From NCBI GenBank assembly GCA_015067615.1, contig SVMD01000001.1, positions 62,787 to 126,786 on the forward strand: a DNA stretch of 64,000 nucleotides, read 5' to 3'. The translations under genes were made by a program, and so were the position numbers. The notes beneath the pieces are model-generated. The model did not search any database and was not told the DNA's origin. It saw only the letters and a program-made list of their open reading frames with translations. This document shows positions 41,405-48,888 of the stretch, one piece after another (position 1 is the first letter of the stretch; every line of letters starts with the position of its first letter). This DNA comes from Oscillospiraceae bacterium. GTDB taxonomy: Bacteria; Bacillota; Clostridia; Oscillospirales; Oscillospiraceae.

Positions 41405-43312
41405 TTACTTGTTGCGCACTTCCATGAACAGTCCCTCCACATACCGGGAGATATCCTCCGGCAGGAAGGCGAAGCTGACGCCGTTTTTCAGGATTTCCTC
41501 ATCGGGATAGGCAACGGGGTCATTGACCACATCCTCACTGAGGTATTCCTTGGCGGCGCTGATGGGGGTGGAATAGCAGACCCAGTCCATGTTGGCGCCG
41601 GAGATCTCCGGGTCGCACAGGAAGTTGATGAACAGCTCCGCGGCCTCCTTCTCATGGCAGCAGGTGGGGATGCACATGGCATCGATGAACAGGTTGAAGC
41701 CCTGGTTCTCCGGCAGGTAGAAGGCCAGGTCCGGATTGTTCTCCATCATCACCATGCAGTCGCCGGCGTAGTAGGGGGCGATCCAGGCTTCCTCGTTCTC
41801 CATGGAGTTGAACACCTGGTCCATGACGTACTGCTGTACCACAGGCTTCTGCTCATAGAGCTTGTCGGCGCAGAGCTGAAGCTGCTCCTTGTCGGTGGTG
41901 TTGATGTCGTAGCCCAGGAGGAACTGGGCGATGCCGAAGGCGTCCCGGGAGTTGTCGAACATCAGGATCTTTCCGGCGTACTTCTCGTTCCACAGCAGCT
42001 CCCAGCCGGTAACGTCCGCCTCGTCCACATGCTTGGTGTTGTACAGGATGCCCACGGTGCCCCAGGTGTAGGGGACGGAGTACTTGTTATCCGGGTCGTA
42101 GGCGGTGCCCTTGAAATTCTCGTCGATATAGCTGTAGTTGGGGATGTTGTCGAAATTCAGCTCCAGCAGCATACCTTCGTTGATCATCCGGGCGATCATA
42201 TAGTCCGAGGGAATGACCACGTCCACGGTGATGCCACCGTTACTGAGCTTGGAGTACATCATCTCGTTGGAATCGTAGGTGGAGTAGTTGACCTTGATGT
42301 GGGGGTAGCGCTCCTCGAAGGCGGCGATGATATCCAGGGATTCGTCGCTGCCGTCGGCGATATACTGGCCCCAGTTGTACACATTCAGGGTGATGGACTC
42401 CTGGCGGGTGGAGAAGATCAGGCAGCCGCCGCCGATGAGCAGGGCAGCCACGCAGGCAAAGGCCACGGCCCGCTTGATCAGCTTCATCTGCTTGCTTTCC
42501 GTCTTTGCCCGGTTTTCGGTCTTGCGCTTGTCGGCCCGCAACTGCAGCAGGTTCATGGTCAGCATCAGAATGAAGATCAGACCGAACAGCAGGGTGAACA
42601 TGGCATAGACCTTGGGCTGGATGGGCTTCTTGGTGTAGGAGTAGATCTCCACGGGCAGGGTGATGAAGCCGGTGCCGGTGACGAAATAGCTGATGACGAA
42701 GTCGTCAAGGCTCATGGTGAAGGCCATGATGGCGCCGGCCAGAATGCCGGGCATGATCTCCGGCAGAATCACCTTGAAGAAGGCCTGGACCGGGGTGCAG
42801 CCCAGGTCCATGGCGGCATCCGTCAGGGAGGAGTCCATCTGCCGGAGCTTGGGCATGACGTTTAAGATCACGTAGGGCAGGTTGAAGGTCACATGGGCGA
42901 TCAGCAGAGTCCAGAAATTCAAGGATTCCTTATGACCCAGCAGATTGCTGCCCAGGAATACGAACAGCAGGGAAAGAGACACACCGGTGACGATATCGGG
43001 ATTCGTCATGGGGATGTTGGTCAGGCTCATGACCAGGCTGCGCATCCGGGGCCGCAGGTTGTTGATGCCCACAGCGGAGAGGGTGCCGAAAACCGTGGCG
43101 ATGAAACTGGCCAGGATGGAAACCAGCAGGGAGTTGCCCAGAAGGCCCAGCAGGGTATCGTCCTGGAACAGCCGCACGTACTGCTGCAGGGTGAAGCCTT
43201 CAAAATCGGTAATATCCTTGCCGGTATTGAAGGAGGCCACGATCAGCACCGCCATGGGCAGGTACAGGAACATGAACATCAGGATGGTGAGGAATTTGTT
43301 GGTCTTCTTCAT
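41405..43312 (-). CDS. Fused spermidine/putrescine ABC permease (PotC) and binding protein (PotD)
   Basis: This 635-residue polypeptide joins two normally separate subunits. Residues 1-~260 are a PotC permease with about six helices, TNIPMTNPDIVTG, and the EAA docking loop DAAMDLGCTPVQAFFKVILPEI (165-186). A basic linker (261-280) leads to one more helix (AVAFACVAALLIGGGCLIF, 282-300), after which residues 307-635 are a PotD-type polyamine-binding protein (ITLNVYNWGQYIAD; PSDYMIARMI; VPYTWGTVGILYN). The receptor is thus tethered to its permease instead of being a lipoprotein. The frame is continuous. It overlaps potB by 4 bases. Confidence 0.94.
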   Translation of the reverse strand: MKKTNKFLTILMFMFLYLPMAVLIVASFNTGKDITDFEGFTLQQYVRLFQDDTLLGLLGNSLLVSILASFIATVFGTLSAVGINNLRPRMRSLVMSLTNIPMTNPDIVTGVSLSLLFVFLGSNLLGHKESLNFWTLLIAHVTFNLPYVILNVMPKLRQMDSSLTDAAMDLGCTPVQAFFKVILPEIMPGILAGAIMAFTMSLDDFVISYFVTGTGFITLPVEIYSYTKKPIQPKVYAMFTLLFGLIFILMLTMNLLQLRADKRKTENRAKTESKQMKLIKRAVAFACVAALLIGGGCLIFSTRQESITLNVYNWGQYIADGSDESLDIIAAFEERYPHIKVNYSTYDSNEMMYSKLSNGGITVDVVIPSDYMIARMINEGMLLELNFDNIPNYSYIDENFKGTAYDPDNKYSVPYTWGTVGILYNTKHVDEADVTGWELLWNEKYAGKILMFDNSRDAFGIAQFLLGYDINTTDKEQLQLCADKLYEQKPVVQQYVMDQVFNSMENEEAWIAPYYAGDCMVMMENNPDLAFYLPENQGFNLFIDAMCIPTCCHEKEAAELFINFLCDPEISGANMDWVCYSTPISAAKEYLSEDVVNDPVAYPDEEILKNGVSFAFLPEDISRYVEGLFMEVRNK

Positions 43313-44124
43313 ACGATGACCTCCTCATCCCCGCCGAAGCGGTTCATGATGCCGGTGCAGACAAACACCAGCAGCATCAGCACCAGGGAGAGGGCGGCGC
43401 CCAGATTGGGGTTGTTGCCCTGCTTGAACTGGCGCTCGATGACGTCGCCGATGAGCACCGTGTCGGTGCCGCCCAGCTTCTGGGAAATGTAGAAGGTGGA
43501 CACGGCGGGGACGAACACCATGGTCATGCCGGAGAGGATACCGGGGACAGACAGAGGCAGGATCACCTTGGAGAACACCTGAACGGAGTTGCAGCCCAGG
43601 TCCTCAGCAGCCTCGATGAGTCTGCCGTCGATCTTGACGATGGTGGAATACAGGGGCAGGATCATGTAGGGCAGGTAGTTATACACCATGCCCAGGATCA
43701 CAGCACCGGGGGTGCGGATCATCTGCAGCCGGGGCAGGCCCAGAGCGGACAGCAGATTGTTGATGATGCCGGTGTCCTGCAGCAAACCAACCCAGGCCAG
43801 GGTCCGCAGCAGGAAGCTCATGCACATGGGCAGCATCACCAGCATGTACAGCAGCTTCTGGGCCACGGGACCGGTATGGGCGATGTAATAGGCCACAGGA
43901 TAGCCCAGCAGCAGGCAGATACAGGCGGAAACCAGAGAGTACAGGATCGACTGCCACAGCACCGGCAGATACATCTTCAGGTTCATCAGGTTTCCCCAGG
44001 TGAATTCCCCGGTGGCGGGGTCCGTCAGGGCATAGTAGCCCACAACGCCCAGGGGGATCAGGGTAAACACGATCATCCAGAGGATGTAGGGGGTGCTGAG
44101 CAGAACAGAATTATTCTTCTTCAT
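43309..44124 (-). CDS. potB: Spermidine/putrescine ABC transporter permease PotB
   Basis: This 271-residue inner-membrane permease pairs with the PotC half of the fusion protein. ATG 44124 is chosen because GGAGG lies 8 bases before it; the in-frame ATG at 44133 abuts that GGAGG. Six hydrophobic segments, and a docking loop [28 protein letters not shown] near residues 173-200, are typical. [22 protein letters not shown] is a PotB/PotH family stretch. It overlaps potA by 14 bases and potCD by 4 bases (ATGA), giving a compact potA-potB-potCD operon. Confidence 0.94.
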   Translation of the reverse strand: MKKNNSVLLSTPYILWMIVFTLIPLGVVGYYALTDPATGEFTWGNLMNLKMYLPVLWQSILYSLVSACICLLLGYPVAYYIAHTGPVAQKLLYMLVMLPMCMSFLLRTLAWVGLLQDTGIINNLLSALGLPRLQMIRTPGAVILGMVYNYLPYMILPLYSTIVKIDGRLIEAAEDLGCNSVQVFSKVILPLSVPGILSGMTMVFVPAVSTFYISQKLGGTDTVLIGDVIERQFKQGNNPNLGAALSLVLMLLVFVCTGIMNRFGGDEEVIV

Positions 44125-45232
44125 CTTCGGCATCCTCCGTCAGCTCGTCATACTCGGCAGAGTAGGAGCTGTAGTCGCCAAAGAGTCCGGAGTACTCGCT
44201 CTTGTGCATGATGTGAATGTCTTCGGGATTCAGGCGGATGCCGATGGTGGTGCCCACGCCGTGGAAATCGGTGGTCTGGATCAGCCACTTGAAGCCCCGG
44301 AAGTCCACGATGATATCGTAGTTCAGGCCCTTGAAGGTAACGGAAGTGACCACGCCGATCAGGTGGCCCTGGGGCGGGGGCACGATGTCGATATCCTCGG
44401 GACGGATGACAACGTCCACAGCTTCGCCCGGGGCGAAGCCCTTGTCCACGCACTCGAAGACCCGGCCGAAGAATTTTACCCGGTAGTCCTCCAGCATGAC
44501 GCCGTCTAAGATATTACTTTCGCCGATGAAGTCAGCAACGAAAGCGTTTTTGGGTTCATTATAGATATCCTCAGGTCTGCCGATCTGCTGGATCCGGCCC
44601 TTGTCCATGACAACCACCGTATCAGACATGGAAAGTGCTTCCTCCTGATCGTGGGTGACATAGATGAAGGTGATGCCCATGGCCTGCTGGATCCGCTTCA
44701 GCTCGTTCTGCATATCCTTGCGCAGACGCAGGTCCAGAGCGGCCAGAGGCTCGTCCAGAAGCAGCACCTTGGGCTGGTTCACCAGGGCCCGGGCAATGGC
44801 AACACGCTGCTGCTGGCCGCCGGAGAGGGAATTGACGTTGCGGTTTTCGTAGCCCTTCAGGCTGACGATCTCCAGCATCTCCGTGACCCGGCGGTCGATC
44901 TCGTCCTTGGGAAGCTTGGCTACCTTCAGGCCGAAGGCGATGTTGTCGTAGACGTCCAGATGCGGGAACAGGGCATAGCGCTGGAAGACGGTGTTGACCT
45001 GCCGCTGGTAGGGCGGCACATCGTTGATCTCCTTGCCGTCAAAAAGCACCTTGCCGGAGGTGGGCGTCAGAAAACCGCCGATGATCCGCAGGGTGGTGGA
45101 CTTGCCGCAGCCGGAGGGGCCGAGCAAAGTGAGGAATTCGTGATCGTTAAAATAAAGGTTGATGTCGTCGAGAATACGCTCCCCGTCGAACTCCATGCAA
45201 AGGTTCTGGAGTCTGATGAGTTCCTTGGACAT
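44111..45232 (-). CDS. potA: Spermidine/putrescine ABC transporter ATP-binding protein PotA
   Basis: This 373-residue ATPase powers polyamine uptake. The start at 45232 ([15 protein letters not shown]) lies behind GGGGGAGG. Walker A is [12 protein letters not shown] (~37-48), signature [15 protein letters not shown] (~136-150), Walker [13 protein letters not shown] (~157-168), and the H-loop is in [10 protein letters not shown]. The C-terminal third (~240-350) is a TOBE/OB regulatory domain. It ends in a very acidic tail ([11 protein letters not shown]) not needed in the family, partly because the reading frame overlaps potB. Confidence 0.96.
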   Translation of the reverse strand: MSKELIRLQNLCMEFDGERILDDINLYFNDHEFLTLLGPSGCGKSTTLRIIGGFLTPTSGKVLFDGKEINDVPPYQRQVNTVFQRYALFPHLDVYDNIAFGLKVAKLPKDEIDRRVTEMLEIVSLKGYENRNVNSLSGGQQQRVAIARALVNQPKVLLLDEPLAALDLRLRKDMQNELKRIQQAMGITFIYVTHDQEEALSMSDTVVVMDKGRIQQIGRPEDIYNEPKNAFVADFIGESNILDGVMLEDYRVKFFGRVFECVDKGFAPGEAVDVVIRPEDIDIVPPPQGHLIGVVTSVTFKGLNYDIIVDFRGFKWLIQTTDFHGVGTTIGIRLNPEDIHIMHKSEYSGLFGDYSSYSAEYDELTEDAEDEEE

Positions 45233-45278
45233 TATCCTCCCCCATTTCTGTAGGATTTCGTCAGAGTTTGACAAGATA

Positions 45279-45306
45279 AATATATCGTAAAATTGCGTAA
45301 TGTCAA
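45279..45306 (-). promoter_or_regulatory. Promoter of the pot operon
   Basis: Minus strand TTGACA (45301-45306), 16 bp, TATATT (45279-45284), about 45 bases before the potA start. Confidence 0.7.
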
Positions 45307-45350
45307 TGTGTTTGGGAAAAATATCTTTACCGGACGGACAATTGGCGCTG

Positions 45351-45410
45351 TAAACCCTCGTTTACAAGAGCTTCCCCCAATGGGAAGGTATTATGCCAAA
45401 CGATAATTTA
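45351..45410. repeat. TIR-bounded intergenic element, copy R6 (internally deleted type B)
   Basis: Only 60 bp. The right end ACGATAATTTA is exact; the left end (AAACCCTCGTTTA) is degenerate. Between them are only the outer parts of a type B core, CAAGAGCTTCCCCC and GGGAAGGTATTATGCC, joined by AAT. It is best explained by loss of the middle of an R3/R8-like copy. Confidence 0.85.
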
Positions 45411-45423
45411 CCGTTACAATCCG

Positions 45424-45461
45424 AAAAGAGCGCCCTCCGGAATCGGCGGGCGCTCTTTTTT
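45424..45461. terminator. Terminator of the envelope-protein gene at 45470
   Basis: AAAAGAGCGCCC and GGGCGCTCTTTTTT form an 11-bp stem around 12 loop bases, with A- and T-runs on the two sides. Confidence 0.85.
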
Positions 45462-45469
45462 GCAGAAAA

Positions 45470-46357
45470 TCAGCCTACGACAGACTGAAGCCTGCCGTTT
45501 TCCAGATACCAGCTGATGCCGAAGGCCTGCATATGGCGGCCGTCGGAGAGGACGACCTCCAGATAAAGCTCCAGAGAGTCGGCTTGTTCCAGCTCAGGCA
45601 TGGGAAGAGAAAGTTTACTGAGAGTGGCATCAAAGCTGTTTGCCACCTCGCTGGGATTCAGGGAAACGGGAACACGGGTGCTGCTTTCACCGTTGAGCCG
45701 CAGAACCAGCTCCGTAGAGTCGATCTGCACGGCGCCTGCGGCGCTGATCTGAGGCAGCTGAACCTGCGCGTAGGCAGAGGACAGAACAAGAGAATCTTCT
45801 TCCTGAGCCCAGTCCGTAATCACCAGGTTGCAGTAGGACTGCATACCGGAGTGCAGGTACACTGGAATTCCCGCGTCGGGGGAATCGGGTGTGGTCAGGG
45901 TCAGCTGCTGGGTTCCGCCGGGGGAGGTGAGCAGGCAGTAATAGCTGTAGCCGTCAGCTGCGTCCAGGGAAACGGTGACAGTGAAACTGCTGCCGTCCCA
46001 GAGACAGGGGGTGGAAGAGACCTGTTTTCCCTCCAGCAGCACAAGCAGTTCCGCACTGACACCGGAGTGGAATTCCGAGGGGACTGCGGTGAAGGTCACA
46101 TCTGCGCCGGTACTGTCTGCCCAGGGAGAGACATCCAATTCCCATTCCTGCAGGGTTGTCACAGTGATGAACCGGTTCAGCTGGGCATTCAGTTCCTCGA
46201 TTTGGATCTGAAGGGCACGGTTTTCCCGGTAAAGATCGTCGATCAAATGTGTCTGATCCTCAGGCAGCTGCGACAGTGTGAAACAGGAAACCACCAGCGC
46301 AGCTACCGACACAATGACAGCCAATACAGAAAGAACGGGTTTTTGCTTCTTCTTCAT
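45470..46357 (-). CDS. Membrane-anchored extracytoplasmic protein with coiled coil (unknown)
   Basis: This 295-residue protein starts at ATG 46357 behind TTGGAGGTTTCTT. A basic N-terminus and one helix (VLSVLAVIVSVAALVVSCF, ~9-27) are followed by a coiled coil (LIDDLYRENRALQIQIEELNAQLN, ~38-62) and two beta-rich modules. The first module shares a recognisable pattern with the XRE protein at 47469: a VxxTAxP strand, then WDG, then DGxxYY..SxPxGTQ. So it looks like the extracellular half of that protein without the DNA-binding domain. No enzyme motif is seen. A sensing or scaffold role is inferred only. Divergent from the M23 peptidase. Confidence 0.75.
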   Translation of the reverse strand: MKKKQKPVLSVLAVIVSVAALVVSCFTLSQLPEDQTHLIDDLYRENRALQIQIEELNAQLNRFITVTTLQEWELDVSPWADSTGADVTFTAVPSEFHSGVSAELLVLLEGKQVSSTPCLWDGSSFTVTVSLDAADGYSYYCLLTSPGGTQQLTLTTPDSPDAGIPVYLHSGMQSYCNLVITDWAQEEDSLVLSSAYAQVQLPQISAAGAVQIDSTELVLRLNGESSTRVPVSLNPSEVANSFDATLSKLSLPMPELEQADSLELYLEVVLSDGRHMQAFGISWYLENGRLQSVVG

Positions 46358-46436
46358 AAGAAACCTCCAAAAAAATTCAAAATTTGGTTTAACCTCCGCT
46401 ATTTGGGGCAATACTCAGCTTCGGAGGTGCTTATTT

Positions 46437-47099
46437 ATGAGCGATAACAAAAATACACGCGGCATGAACGGTAAGGGCTACTACATAGCCCTGATCCTGT
46501 GCGCTGCCGCAATCGGGATCACGAGCTATGTGTTCTACCGCAATACAGAGGACCCTGCGGCCGGGGAGGCCATGGAGGCATCCGCTCCACTGGAACAGGC
46601 TGAAAACGATGTGGCGGTGATCGCCACCCAGCCAAAGCCCCAGACGCCGGATACCCAGCCAACCCAGGCGCCGGAGAAAAAGGCCCTGAAGACCACCTCG
46701 CCGGTGGCGGGGCAGGAGGTATTCGGCTACTCCATGGAGGCACTGAGCTACAACCAGACCACCCGGGACTGGCGGACCCACAACGGTGTGGATATTGCTG
46801 CCGAGGCGGGAACCGAGGTGGTGGCTGCCGCCGACGGTGAGGTCTATACCACCTACGAGGATGAGACCCTGGGCTACACCGTGGTGATCCGCCATGAGGG
46901 GGGCTATACCACCCGCTATTCAAGCCTGGGTGAGGACATCCGGGTTCAGGCCGGGGACCAGGTGGTCATGGGCGATGTGATCGGTACCGTGGCTTCCACC
47001 GCCCTGGTGGAGACGGTGCTGGGGCCCCATGTCCATTTCGGCGTCACCTATATGAATGAACCCATGGATCCTGCGGAATTCCTGAACCTGGGCCAGTAA
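46437..47099 (+). CDS. M23-family (LytM) peptidase with membrane anchor, SpoIIQ-like layout
   Basis: This 220-residue protein has one membrane helix (GYYIALILCAAAIGITSYVFY, ~14-34), a low-complexity Pro/Gln/Thr linker (~50-85) and a C-terminal LytM domain. The zinc ligands are intact: HNGVDIAAEAGTEV supplies His and Asp, and GPHVHFGV the HxH pair near the end. So it should cut peptidoglycan cross-bridges, unlike degenerate SpoIIQ proteins. Its layout (single anchor, linker, LytM, no SH3) matches clostridial SpoIIQ; without a neighbouring spoIIID this remains a suggestion. Start ATG 46437 follows TCGGAGGTGC. Confidence 0.88.
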   Translation: MSDNKNTRGMNGKGYYIALILCAAAIGITSYVFYRNTEDPAAGEAMEASAPLEQAENDVAVIATQPKPQTPDTQPTQAPEKKALKTTSPVAGQEVFGYSMEALSYNQTTRDWRTHNGVDIAAEAGTEVVAAADGEVYTTYEDETLGYTVVIRHEGGYTTRYSSLGEDIRVQAGDQVVMGDVIGTVASTALVETVLGPHVHFGVTYMNEPMDPAEFLNLGQ

Positions 47100-47125
47100 G
47101 CTTCTTCTCTTTCTTTCCTCTTTGA

Positions 47126-47157
47126 AGGGCCGCGTACATCGCGGCCCTATCCTTTTT
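47126..47157 (+). terminator. Terminator of the M23 peptidase gene
   Basis: AGGGCCGCG-TACAT-CGCGGCCCT followed by ATCCTTTTT. Confidence 0.85.
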
Positions 47158-47164
47158 GGAAAGG

Positions 47165-47387
47165 TAAATTATCGTTTAGCGGCGTAAGCCGCTCACGCTT
47201 CCCCCGGGGGGAAGCTGTCGAGCGTCAGCGAGACTGAAGAGGAATGCGGGCAGAAATCTAACGATTTCGCATCCTTACCAGGCTTTTTCTGCACTTCAGA
47301 TTTCGCCGTTCCTCTTCCGACCCGCCTTACGGCGGCCCACCTTCCCCCCGGGGGAAGGGTTGCGCTTCGCGCATAAACGATAATTTA
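47165..47387. repeat. TIR-bounded intergenic element, copy R7 (core type E)
   Basis: Perfect ends TAAATTATCGTTTA (47165-47178) and TAAACGATAATTTA (47374-47387). The core differs from the other copies: CTTCCCCCGGGGGGAAGCTG, GAGCGTCAGCGAGACTGAAG, GCAGAAATCTAACGATTTCG and ACCCGCCTTACGGCGGCCC, ending CTTCCCCCCGGGGGAAGG. Confidence 0.9.
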
Positions 47388-47423
47388 CCGTATTATACTC
47401 CCAAATATGCCAATATGCAAGCC

Positions 47424-47459
47424 AAAAGCGGCAGCAGGAACCCTCTGCTGCCGCTTTTT
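47424..47459 (-). terminator. Terminator of the XRE envelope-sensor gene
   Basis: AAAAGCGGCAGCAG and CTGCTGCCGCTTTTT form a 14-bp stem. On the minus strand the tail is TTTTGGC. Confidence 0.8.
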
Positions 47460-47468
47460 GGGCGGGAA

Positions 47469-48701
47469 TTATTCAGTTTCGTCCAGTTCCAGGAAGCTGT
47501 TCCCCTGGAAGATCCATGTTCCGGAGCATTCCTCTAAGGAAAGGCCGTTTTGAAGCTCCAGCATCACCCACAGCTCGTAGGTGTCGCTCTCCCGGGGTGC
47601 TTCGATGGTGAGTCCCAGGGTGCTGCCCCACAGCTCGTAGGTTTTTGCCTCCGTCTCCACAGAGAGGATGGGGCAGATGCCCACCTCCGTCCGGACACCA
47701 TCCCGGGTCCGGTAGAGTACATAGTCCGCCCGGGTCCAGAACCAGTCCCCGGGATTTTCCTCCGGGTGGGGCCGCTGCAGATGCATGCCCTCCACCTTGA
47801 AGTGCAGGTCGATGGTCTCCTGGTGGGCAAAATACTGATAGCCGGCCAGGATGGGGGTTCCGGCATAGAGAATGGTGCAGCTGCGCCGCAGGTTCTGGGC
47901 CTCTTCATCCTGAAGCTTCATGGATTCCTGGGTGCCGTCGGGGTAGGAGATTACCAGATAGTATTCCAGACCATCCACAAAGTTCAGCTTCAGGGCGGCG
48001 TTCAGAGCGGTACCGTCCCAGTGGCATTCCTGGGTCACGGAGAGGGCACCCTGGTGGCGGACATGGAGCGTGGCGGTCCAGTCCTCGTTCCAGTTTTTGG
48101 GGATGGCTGTCAACTCCACCCGGGCCCAGGCTTCCGCTGCGTTGGGGATGATCTCAAAGCCGTAGGAGGCCAGGGAGGCGGCCGCCTCCTCCACGGTGAT
48201 ATTGATATTCTCAATCCGGTCTTCCAGGGTGTCCAGCTGTCTGAGGATGCTGCTGTTCTGCTCGTTGTTGTTGCGCAGCTGAGCGCCCAGGTAGGTGACC
48301 TCCAGCCGGGTATTCTGCCACTGCCGGGACAGCTTCACACCGCCCCAGAGGAGCAGGACTGCGGCAATGCCGATGAGAACCTTTTTGCCGGTTGACAGGG
48401 GCTTCTTCCGGGGCTGGTAGCGGCGGACAACTTCCTCAATCTTCCGCAGCAGCTCTTCTGTGATCTGGGGCGTTTCCGGCTGGGGCTGGGGCTGCTCCTC
48501 CACGCCCAGGAGCCAGCCCACACTGACCTGAAAGAGCCTGCTCAAGGCGATGAGCTTGTCGATATCCGGCAATGTGGCATCGGCTTCCCATTTGGAGATG
48601 GCCTGGCGGGATACGCCTACTTTTTCGCCCAGGGCTTCCTGGGAAAGATTCAGCTGCCTGCGGCACTGGGCGATCCGCTTACCCGTGGTCAGGTCGGTCA
48701 T
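47469..48701 (-). CDS. XRE-family regulator with single membrane helix, coiled coil and extracytoplasmic module
   Basis: This 410-residue protein starts at ATG 48701 behind GGAGGTATCTTCC. Residues 1-65 are an XRE helix-turn-helix (LNLSQEALGEKVGVSRQAIS, DATLPDIDKL). A linker, a membrane helix (VLIGIAAVLLLWGGVKL, ~119-135), a coiled coil (~150-180: NNEQNSSILRQLDTLEDRIENI) and two beta-rich extracellular modules follow. The modules share pattern with the free-standing protein at 45470. The topology places DNA binding inside and the sensor outside, linked by one helix, like an anti-sigma/RodZ-like plan. Target genes unknown. Confidence 0.82.
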   Translation of the reverse strand: MTDLTTGKRIAQCRRQLNLSQEALGEKVGVSRQAISKWEADATLPDIDKLIALSRLFQVSVGWLLGVEEQPQPQPETPQITEELLRKIEEVVRRYQPRKKPLSTGKKVLIGIAAVLLLWGGVKLSRQWQNTRLEVTYLGAQLRNNNEQNSSILRQLDTLEDRIENINITVEEAAASLASYGFEIIPNAAEAWARVELTAIPKNWNEDWTATLHVRHQGALSVTQECHWDGTALNAALKLNFVDGLEYYLVISYPDGTQESMKLQDEEAQNLRRSCTILYAGTPILAGYQYFAHQETIDLHFKVEGMHLQRPHPEENPGDWFWTRADYVLYRTRDGVRTEVGICPILSVETEAKTYELWGSTLGLTIEAPRESDTYELWVMLELQNGLSLEECSGTWIFQGNSFLELDETE

Positions 48702-48850
48702 GGAAGATACCTCCTTTTCGCTTTTTCCTGGCTTTAGTATAGCGGAAAAGGGGCCCTTTGGCAACCATCCGGGGGCTTGCATCCTGTCAACCGGGAGTTG
48801 ACAGGGGGCTTTGTTCAGTGAAATGTTGATTTGTCTTCCCGTTTGCGCAG

Positions 48851-48884
48851 AAAAATATCCCCGAAGCGATGTGCTTCGGGGATA
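48851..48884 (-). terminator. Terminator of the rlmB operon
   Basis: ATCCCCGAAGC-GATGT-GCTTCGGGGAT with ATTTTTC following on the minus strand. Confidence 0.88.
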
Positions 48885-48888
48885 AAGG

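Noticed and set aside
45351-45461. tRNA-like or attenuator structure upstream of potA
   Set aside because: The pairing is accounted for by repeat R6 and a terminator; no cloverleaf or T-loop sequence is present.
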